Source: Pyrrhosoma nymphula (Eukaryota; Arthropoda; Insecta; Odonata; Coenagrionidae). From it: 64,000 nt of DNA. Numbering within the stretch: position 1 is the first letter of the stretch; every line of letters starts with the position of its first letter. The stretch spans positions 18,939,200-19,003,199 of the forward strand of contig OY754329.1 of the NCBI GenBank assembly GCA_963573305.1, in the 5' to 3' direction. Below are positions 56,796 through 64,000 of this stretch, piece after piece. Under the pieces are notes generated by a model, which was not told where the DNA came from, ran no database searches, and worked only from the letters and a program-made list of their open reading frames with translations. The translations under genes were made by a program, and so were the position numbers.

Positions 56796-56861
56796 GTTTT
56801 CTTAAAATAAAGTGTGGAATAACAACCAAGTGCTTTTTTTGCTATTATTTAAGTAAAAAAA

Positions 56862-57191
56862 CATAAAATGCATCACGAAAATGTCATTTGCTTAGATTTA
56901 TTGTTTGGTCGTTGGCGTCTTGAGGACTTTGTCTGATTTCTTTGAGTCCAAAGATGGTTTAATGACGGAAGTCTAGATATTTGAGTCAATTTACGAAAGT
57001 ATATTGATTGAAACGCTGATGTTTTTGTTTGATTCTGGTGGTCCGTATGCCCCTGCGATCCCGAAAAGTCATTGGCTGGTCTTTAGGTATCTCAGGGGCC
57101 GAACGCGAGGAACGGCGTAACACGAGATAAACGCCCCTTGTGACGCCGGTTTGGGATATGGAATCGCCCCCGAAACCCACGCAGTAATCTG
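56862..57191. other. Spacer, nothing recognised
   Basis: No gene or repeat recognised. Confidence 0.35.
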
Positions 57192-57598
57192 TAAAGCCCG
57201 TTTCACACGACACTTGATCCAGCACAAGGTCTAGTATACTCGCTAGTATGCTAGTTTTCCAGTATCGTGTGAACAGAACCAGTATACTGGCTAGCAAGCA
57301 TGCTAGCTAGTATACTCGCTGAGTTACTGGATTTCGTACTTGATGCGGTACTAGTTTGCTACTAGACCCAGTGGCCATCTACCAATCACGTTCACGCTAC
57401 AGACGCTGTGCGATCTTCTCTTTTTTAAATTAGTATGGAATCATATGGAATAACTGCTTAATAGCCAAGCACAAGGTCAATGATCGTGTGAAACCTCCTA
57501 GTAGGGTTCCAAGCATGCTAGGTTACGTCCTCAATATCAAGTAGCGGCTAACACACTAGGTCTTGTGCTGGATCAAGTATTGTGTAAAACGGGCTTAA
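57192..57598. mobile_element. TIR MITE with TAA duplication and CTAG-rich interior
   Basis: The element 57195-57595 starts agcccgtttcacacgac and ends ttgtgtaaaacgggct, flanked by TAA on both sides. Inverted similarity extends inward: acttgatccagcacaaggtc against gaccttgtgctggatcaagt with one difference. The interior is filled with near-palindromic ctagtatact, ctagcatgctag and actggctagcaagc units. Size, TAA target and lack of coding suggest a PIF/Harbinger-type MITE. The fragment near 23700 may be a relative. Confidence 0.8.
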
Positions 57599-58055
57599 AG
57601 GACATCCGTCCTTTCCTTTTCTTCCTTTCCCCAACTCTTTTTCCCGCGAACCAGCGAATGTCCACTTCGGCCATCGTTTGTGGAGGGGAGGGGGAGAGAT
57701 AAAGAGAGAGGTAGGGGGGGGGGGATGCTGGAGTCTGGGAGGGGAAAGTTGACTGGATTTCCGTGCTGCGACATGGAATTTATATCCCTCCGATGGTGGC
57801 CCGCTCGGTTAATGAGAAACTCTTTCGGAGCATTCCCTTCATCTCCCGACACCGCAAAAGGCTGTGAAGGCTCGCGTGGGTCTCCCCGCGTCTTTTCTTG
57901 GACCGTAATGGATGCGAGTGATTCTGCGATTCGCCCACGCTATCGTCGTCTCCTCATGCTCAATGCTGGCGATCATTAGGTTTGCTCGTGACCAGAAGCT
58001 CAAAGTGATAAGTTGCGCCCCTTACGTGAATGCATGAGTCTTGGCAGTCGGCTAC
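57599..58055. other. Spacer with purine-rich tract
   Basis: A G run at 57714-57724 lies in a GA-rich patch (57680-57750). Frames through it are low complexity. No gene called. Confidence 0.35.
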
Positions 58056-58135
58056 GGTATCCTGGTTGGCCGTGCGACGGTTTGGAAACCCAGCGATCGC
58101 GGGTTCGACTCCCGCTTTTTGAATGGATACTCGTT
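58056..58135 (+). repeat. tRNA-like SINE head
   Basis: A strong box B, gcgggttcgactcccgc (58099-58115), lies about 40 bp after a box-A-like ggttggccgtgcgacggttt. Acceptor arms do not pair over seven bases, so a tRNA-derived repeat is more likely than a gene. A segment ttgacggagcgatgtgacct (58154) may be its body. Confidence 0.5.
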
Positions 58136-58640
58136 TCTGCCCTAAGGATTAAGGTCACTAGTTTGACGGAGCGATGTGACCTTAGCAGTTACGGATCCCA
58201 AAGCCCAGCTCTATTACCAATATTACTGATCTCCATTTCTTTACCGATTAGTGTATGTGCTGTCAATTACAGTTCCCCATTTATTTACAGATAATGGTGT
58301 CTGTGACAAAAATGGAGATCGGGCTTGTGTCTCGGATAGGGTACTGGCTCCCTATCCCGACTATTTTCATCTTTTGATCTTATAAGGCTTTTAACACTAA
58401 ATGAACCGTAATCTTGCGATCGAAGCCCGTCCAAATATGAATATTAAATGCATTCCTCGATGACAGGAGGCTATTATAAATTTTGCCGGAAATCATTCGA
58501 TGTGAGTTTGGACCCCGACTTATTGGGTCTACTAATGGATCCTCAAAAGTGAACTGTGTGCGTATCTTTTTGTGCCCCCCGTCGGTGTAAGTTTCCTTCG
58601 AGCATGTTTACCATAGAGGAGTCTGTTCTGTTGTATTGGG
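58136..58640. other. Spacer, nothing recognised
   Basis: No gene recognised. Confidence 0.35.
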
Positions 58641-59040
58641 ACGTGAGCTATCCCTGCAATGATGTTAAATGAATGTTAAAATGTTATAGTGTACAGAATG
58701 TAAAAATGTTAAAATGGAAAAAAAGATTACGTTGTTTTTAAGACAAGTCATAATATTGCTCCTCAAATTGGATGATATTGAAATAATTTTCAAAGGTTCT
58801 CATGAAATTGTTCTTTTCACATAAACAGCTTGAATGTGTATTTTTATGTATTATGTATGTTTATTATGTAGTGTAGCAATGATGTAAACCTGGTACATAT
58901 ATTTGTTTATTAATTTTATATTTTGCACGGTAACTTTTGGTTACCCCCACACAGGTAACCTAGCTTCCATCTATTGTTTAAAATGCTTGAAAAAAATACT
59001 GTACTAAAGGGAAGCAATAAAATTATTATTATTATTTAAA
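58641..59040 (+). mobile_element. Probable LINE 3' UTR with (ATT)n tail
   Basis: An AT-rich non-coding stretch ends in gggaagcaataaaattatta followed by ttattattt (59011-59037), as CR1/I-type LINE 3' ends do. No reverse transcriptase remnant remains upstream, so the clade and start are unknown. Confidence 0.45.
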
Positions 59041-59446
59041 AAAAATGAATAGTGGTTTTTGGGGCCAAAGCCAGTTGGTATCTACGACGCCAAACTCGGT
59101 AATTTTCTGCTGGTGCGTGCACTCTGGAGCCCATAAACATCGTAGTTTTGGTATAAGATAGAAAAATCATATAAAGTTTTAAGATTTGTGTTTGTGAAGC
59201 TATGGAAAAATATTCATAAATTAAGAATTGGTTGTCTGGCAATTAATAGCAACCTTACCGTATTTGGAAACTTTGCGTGCGATGTCGCTCGGGGGAATAA
59301 CTTTCTCCGCCAATTTGGTCTTTATGATGAAAACATTTTTGAGGGAGTTTTACTAAAATCAATTCCTGTCATTACTTATGATTCAGTTTTGATTCTCAAT
59401 ACTTCATTCACCAAGTGCAAAATACCTTCCCTCTCTCCACTAAACC
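59041..59446. other. Spacer, nothing recognised
   Basis: The frame at 59188-59466 has no family signature. Confidence 0.35.
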
Positions 59447-59813
59447 CAAATTATGAGTCAATTTAATCGATTGTGGCGATGCTTTGTGGAAATTGAAGAT
59501 ATAAATCATTGTCACGAAAACAGGGTACAAAATTGTGGCATTTTACCACCACCGACCTTACTCCCCCCCCCACGTAACTTAGTCTTACCCCTGATCCGTC
59601 CTCCTTCCAACCAACTGTCAATTCCGGACCTCCCCTCATTTCTCCATGTTCCCAACCCCCCTCCTTCTTTATTATATAAGGCTATCTCAAGCAATTTCAC
59701 CTTCTGTTTTGCCTTGTAAATGACGCCTTAGTCGTCGAAACCGGTCGACCCCAATAAAACAATTAGTGGAATTTTGTACCATGTTTTTGTGACAATGATT
59801 TACAAATTATGAG
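59447..59813 (-). mobile_element. Foldback, miniature Penelope-like element with C-rich cargo
   Basis: caaattatgag is identical at 59447-59457 and 59803-59813. Arms of about 40 bp: aaatcattgtcacgaaaaca (59503) against tttttgtgacaatgatttac. The left tail reads, on the minus strand, tttccacaaagcatcgccac. Near the right arm the plus strand 59712-59746 gives ccttgtaaatGACG-loop-CGTCgaaaccggtc, a hammerhead-like order in which CTGATGA has decayed. Between arm and core is about 150 bp of pyrimidine-rich sequence not seen in the other members. Confidence 0.78.
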
Positions 59814-60239
59814 ATTTAAAGCGTTGTGCATGGCTTCATGATGCCACTTTGTAACTTGTAACTGTTTCTTTCTGCTCCGTATACACTTTACTTATTTGAT
59901 TTTCCTTTCTCTTTGCAGGTGAGTACTTACCCGTCTGAGAGCCCCAGACCTTTCGCCGGATGACGATTTGTTATCTTGCATTACGGTAGGAAACCCGTAC
60001 TTTTTGTGATTCTCTCGCCGAAAACTTTATGGTAAACACTTCATGATTTAAGATATGTTGCTTTTCCGGCGTATCAGTTGCACGAATTATTCTCGGGTCT
60101 TCCTCCGGGTCAGCGACTGTTGGCTCAAAATACTTGACTCGAACCGATGAAACGGTGGAAGTCCCAAGGAGGATTCTTGTAACCTTATGCTTTCTTATCT
60201 TAGCCCACAGAATCCACACCCACTTGGGCGGTATAAACA
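59814..60239. other. Spacer, nothing recognised
   Basis: The minus-strand frame at 59971-60240 shows no family signature. Confidence 0.35.
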
Positions 60240-60842
60240 TAAATAAATAAAACGTTTATTGTCGTAGACCCTTATCGGTCTTTCAGACACCTTAGAACAT
60301 TAATTATCATTTACACAAAACATAATTTAAAAAATATAATATTGCTTATAAGACAGTGTTTACACAAAAATATACATAATAATAATAAATTTACACAAAA
60401 AAATACAAGAAAGTGTTTTCACAAAAAAATTAAAATTGATCACAGTGTTACAACAGCCATTTTCATTTTCACTTTCTCCCTCAACATCTTTTCGTGATTA
60501 TGGATTGAAATAATTTCCTTTTAAAGCAGGGTACAGAATTACATGTTTTTATATCTGTTGGGAGAGTATTCCAATTTCTTGCTACATTGGCGATGTAAGA
60601 TTTATGGTAATTTCAGTTTTGTGCTGTGGGATCTGTAGGTCTAAATGATGGGATCTTGTTAGCCGGTTTTGGATGTTATTTTTGAAAATGAAAGAGTTGA
60701 ACAGGTATGGAGGACAGGTTGACTTGAAAATTTTGAAGGCGGAGAGAATAGATAAATAAAGCCGTCTTTCTCTAACTTTAAACCATTTTAGTCTCTTAAA
60801 CATATGTAGTTTCGTTATAATTTCTGTTTTTTACTCCTCGAC
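60240..60842 (-). pseudogene. CR1-like LINE 3' end (RT C-terminus plus 3' UTR)
   Basis: Minus strand 60803-60582 encodes LKWFKVRERRLYLSILSAFK followed by CPPYLFNSFIFKNNIQNRLT and a short HKTEI segment, the typical sequence of conserved segments near the C-terminus of CR1-type reverse transcriptases. A frameshift near 60595 continues into RNWNTLPTDIK (about 60560), matching the usual WNxLP ending. The 3' UTR runs to an AAAT-type tail at 60240. No catalytic part is present. Confidence 0.72.
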
Positions 60843-61079
60843 GAGATGTTCTAGAACCTGGACGTTATTACGAAATACTGATGCCAATAGATAGGAGGCG
60901 TTTGAGTCTTGGGAAGGAAGGTGAAAAATAAAATTGTCAGAAAGGAGATAAACGAAGAAACGATGAGCATGTTAGAGTGTAGGAGATTGATGCTTATGAA
61001 GGATTTTTGATTGAAACATTGGGGATAGAGGTGGCTTGACGTCTAGATTGTAGATTGTAATTGGGGGGGCCTTCGTCAG
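60843..61079. other. Spacer, nothing recognised
   Basis: No gene or repeat recognised. Confidence 0.35.
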
Positions 61080-61412
61080 GAGCCCGGACACTTAGACTTT
61101 TCTTAGTTCATTGTGCCAACCCCATGCCTGTCTGCAGACAGGGGACAAGAGCACCACGGTAGAGGTATGGAGGATTGGCCTCCCCCTGCCCCACCCCAGT
61201 ACCAGGGATGGAGGGTGTACTCCCTCGAACTCTCCCGGTCTGGGTATATCTCCCACCGGCCTCCCGGTGGTCTGGAGGGACTATTTTTCTCTCCATCCAC
61301 GCCTGGTGCAGGTATGGAGGAGGGTCACCCATCCAACCACTGTCCGGGCCCAACGTTGTTTAACTTCGGTGTTCTGACGGGAACCGGTGTTTCAACATGG
61401 CTTGGCGTCTAA
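61080..61412 (-). mobile_element. 5S rRNA-derived SINE with internal insertion
   Basis: Minus strand from 61412 reads gccaagccatgttgaaacac, cggttcccgtcagaacaccg, aagttaaacaacgttgggcc and tggttggatgggtgaccctc, following 5S rRNA through its whole promoter region. The copy at 30340 then has gttgcccctgtctgcac, and here the equivalent ttgtcccctgtctgcagac lies at about 61126-61146. Between them is a 135-bp block (61175-61309) bounded by direct repeats aggtatggagga (61163-61174, 61310-61321), so the SINE was itself interrupted. Confidence 0.78.
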
Positions 61413-61590
61413 CTTTCCATCCCGTGAATCTTGGTTCGAATACCGGTAGTAGCAGAAGTTTTGAAGAGGAATTTGCCTACTCTGGTGCTATATGGACAGC
61501 AGTTCAAGCGCAGTACTCCGTTCGTCAGGTAGGACGTTAAACTGTGACTCACTTGGTGCTTTCCGTTAAGAGCAGGTAAATGCAGGCGCC
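61413..61590 (+). mobile_element. tRNA-type SINE adjoining the 5S-SINE
   Basis: Box B-like tcttggttcgaataccggta (61430-61449) is followed by a body containing tatatggacagcagttcaag and a tail gtcaggtaggacgttaaact that recurs at 50945. It faces away from the 5S-SINE, giving another head-to-head arrangement of polymerase III repeats. Confidence 0.55.
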
Positions 61591-62849
61591 AAGTTTTTCT
61601 CCACTCTTCCTCCTTTCACCAAATAATTCTTTTTCTTACCAAGCTGTCCTTGATGGCGCAAACGCTGTCGGTCAACTCGAATAACCAAGCTACAATCGAC
61701 GGAGGCAAAGTTAATGGATTAATCCGGAAGTTTGAAGGTTGCGGTAGGAGGTTAAATGCAACCGTGGAAGATTAAGTAGTATTATTTTCGTTGTAGTGTT
61801 CAGCCAAATATTACTAGCAATGATAAATTTCGGGAATCGAAATATTTTTAAACCTCATTGAGATTAAGTTATATGTATAACTGTCTCAGTATCCCAACCC
61901 CTTCATTTGTATTGTCTTTACCTTTAACTCCATAGTTCAATGGTGATCAGTTTGCCGCTGTATTATATTCCAACACTTTTTTCTGCTTGAAACTTTACTG
62001 CGTGATGCATAAAAAATTCTCCTCAAGGGACTAGTCCCTGGGCTTTAATTTCTTTCGCAGGTTTTCGCGGTGTTAATTCAAAAGCCATAGTGAAGGTATC
62101 TGCACGTCCAGAATATTCCGGGCTTTGTTGGTAGCTCCGCTTACCGGCCGGAGGCCGTTAACCGAGGATGTTAAAGTACATTTATTTCTTTGTGGGGGTA
62201 GTCACGGTGTCGTGGGTGAAAATGTTACACCAGGTTATGATAAGAGAAAGGATTTTGGGGGTGTTTCTTTTCGGGTTTATCTCGCGGTACTGGTGAGAAA
62301 AAAAGCGTTTTTAAAAATAGAATTATTAGAGAAGCTGTGGAAATAACTGCTCATTAACATCAACAGGGATTGTAGCTACAATCATGCCAACGTTTGGAAA
62401 AACGTTATCCATTTCCCGACACGCGTGGTTTTGGCGGTAAACTCCGACCAAGAAGTGACCAGCTGGCGCAGAGTCACCTACTACGATCGTAGGTATAGTA
62501 GGCTGCCAAGGATATTAGAAGGCTCTTTTGGACGTATCTCACATTTACCTCTGTTCGTCCTGAAGACGCTTGTAGCATTAACAGCAAAGCATCGCGATGC
62601 TTGCGGCAAAGTCCTGTAAGTAATTGTCAATGTTGTTTTGACAAGATGATTATTACATTAAAATCTTTCTAATACGGTTCATTCTTGCCCCTCATAAAAA
62701 ATGTCCGTGGCATTCGGTGTAACTTTTTTATAATCCAACAGTTATGAGAAATTTGTTAGAAATGTTGATAGCTCCTCACATTCTCATTCAATGAACACCT
62801 CAATCACTGAAAGATTGAAACCCACTTTTTCCGTAGAAATTGCCTAAGG
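61591..62849. other. Spacer, nothing recognised
   Basis: Frames at 62125-62346 and 62425-62619 show no family signature. Confidence 0.35.
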
Positions 62850-63055
62850 AAAAAAATCCATCAGGTCCGGGAATCGAACCACGGACATTCGGCTATCCCG
62901 GCCAAATGCGCAGTCCACCACGCAACCCAGGCTTCCTAGTACAATAGGAATTCAGGAATTTCCTAATTTCGTATTGTACTAGGAAAGTCTTGTCCAGGTG
63001 GATTTTTTCCCAAGTCAATTTTTACGTAATTTCATCGCCGGTTTTTGCAGGCATA
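62850..63055 (-). mobile_element. tRNA-like SINE with central hairpin
   Basis: On the minus strand 62935-62862 gives tgggttgcgtggtggactgc and box B ggttcgattcccggacc, a tRNA-like head. Immediately beside it, cctagtacaata / tattgtactagg (62935-62985) forms a hairpin. Beyond it gtccaggtggattttttccc and taatttcatcgccggttttt repeat the SINE tail in inverted orientation. The unit therefore resembles a folded-back SINE like the pair at 37 kb. Confidence 0.6.
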
Positions 63056-63189
63056 TCTTTCCACTTTTTCCAATAGTGCAATGTCCATATTAATGCTGGC
63101 CATAATTATTTTACCAGTTTTCATTACGCGATAGAGTAAACAATTTGTAAAGAGATTTTCGGAAATACTTTTAAAACGTGTTTTCAAGA
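63056..63189. other. Short spacer
   Basis: No recognised feature. Confidence 0.35.
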
Positions 63190-64000
63190 AATATAAAGTA
63201 TGTAATAATAATAATAATCTTTCTTGCTCTAGGAGTTTCTCTCCTTTTGAGCAGAAAAAATGAATACAGTACAATAATAATTTTTACAATACAATAATAA
63301 GATTACAAAATGAACTGTAAATACATCTTTAAAAAATATTACTTAAAATGGATTGTAAGCAAGCATATGAGTTCAGGGTGGTATTGAAAAGTATAACAAT
63401 TTTGCAATATATAGTATATAACTATGCAATTTGCAATGTATAGAATACAACAGTTACATATAATATACTTATGCAATGGTTACAATATTTTAAATACTTA
63501 CACAATAACTACTTAAACAATACATACTTATACAATAAATACAACTGTAACTTTCATTAACTCACTACAATATATTACAATACTTATACAATTACTTAAG
63601 CAATATATAGTTATAAAATATACAACTCTAGCTACAAATTATTATTACTGCCTATAAGGCTCCAAGTTTCTTTCTGAACACTTTCAGTGATCGACTACAA
63701 TATATTACAATACTTATACAATAATTACTTTGGCAATATATAGTTTTACATTATAAAACTGTATCTACAAATTATTACCTTGCTTAAAAGGCTCCAAAGC
63801 CTCTTTCTGAATACTTTAATTGACCTACTGCCTTTAACATGGTTTGACAATCCATTCCAGAGTTTGGAAGCTGCCACATTGAACGACCTCTGAAATGTGG
63901 TTGTCCTAAACTGAGGGGTATACAAGAAACTTGGGTCTAGTCTAGTAACCACATTTGGAGACTTGGAGCTTGGAGGAAAGAGTTTTAGCAAATAATCAGG
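63190..64000 (-). pseudogene. LINE 3' end running off the window
   Basis: Minus strand 64000-63746 encodes LLKLFPPSSKSPNVVTRLDP, then TTTFQRSFNVAASKLWNGL and SRSIKVFRKRLWSLL, the pattern seen at the C-terminus of I/Jockey/CR1 LINEs (QRSF..AA..LWN.L, then a short K/R-rich end). The frame is open to the window edge, so more of the element lies beyond 64000. The 3' UTR (63200-63735) is AT-rich and contains a diverged direct duplication (ctacaatatattacaatact at 63566 and 63695; aaggctccaa at 63657 and 63788). It ends near an AAT repeat at 63202-63219. Confidence 0.75.

Larger units (their letters stand above)
56278..56861 (-). mobile_element. Penelope-like element remnant: RT fragment between inverted terminal arms
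   Basis: gtaaaaaaa flanks the element (56278-56286 and 56853-56861), a low-complexity but positionally matching duplication. The arms are about 80 bp: acttggttgttattccacac (56366) against gtgtggaataacaaccaagt (56812-56831). Left of the arm the tail reads, on the minus strand, gttccacagagttacgccgg. Between the arms is a Penelope-type reverse transcriptase piece. Penelope-like elements are known for terminal repeats that may be inverted and for hammerhead motifs inside them; all three properties occur here in one 566-bp unit. It is internally deleted. Confidence 0.88.

Overview
The window looks like gene-poor nuclear DNA from an animal, most likely an arthropod and probably an insect. The clues are insect-type non-LTR retrotransposon C-termini, tRNA- and 5S-derived SINEs, many MITEs and AT-rich single-copy spacers. 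I have a weak suspicion of a large, repeat-rich hexapod genome such as an odonate, but cannot prove it. I found no host protein-coding gene, rRNA or credible functional tRNA. The open frames are short and lack family signatures, except those belonging to retrotransposons.

Layout. 0-5 kb: hAT MITE (254-687), a dispersed repeat called family C here, and two copies of a TTAA-flanked MITE called MITE-A (2772-3467, 4401-4960). 6-10 kb: a broken LINE endonuclease fragment and an inverted-repeat composite (8403-9256) holding two family C copies and a hAT MITE with a perfect 8-bp target duplication. 14-20 kb: three foldback elements, a 5S-type SINE and a tRNA-type SINE. 20-31 kb: a GGGCC-ended MITE, three more MITE-A copies (one holding a foldback, one holding a 5S-SINE) and a family C copy. 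34-39 kb: two long TIR elements and a head-to-head pair of tRNA-like SINEs; the second TIR element carries a dead LINE 3' end. 40-60 kb: LINE fragments, eight foldbacks, a Harbinger-like MITE inside a family C copy and a further TIR MITE. 60-64 kb: LINE 3' fragments and more SINEs.

The main discovery candidate is a dispersed group of at least twelve small foldback elements, mostly about 180-570 bp. Most have 9-13 bp target duplications and long inverted arms. Near the arm centre lies a hammerhead-ribozyme-like core: CTGATGA-like, a hairpin, GAAA, then a short palindrome ending in GTC. Outside one arm is a short one-sided tail with a recurring CCAC...CGCC signature. One member (56287-56852) still encodes a piece of Penelope-like reverse transcriptase between its arms. 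I therefore read the group as miniature Penelope-like elements with inverted terminal repeats, mobilised in trans and carrying self-cleaving RNA motifs or relics of them. Their arm sequences differ, while the core and tail are kept.

The nesting gives a relative history: MITE-A is older, and was later hit by foldbacks and a 5S-SINE; family C was hit by hAT and Harbinger-like MITEs and flanked by a foldback. There is no operon or pathway here; the elements interact only as targets, templates and passengers.
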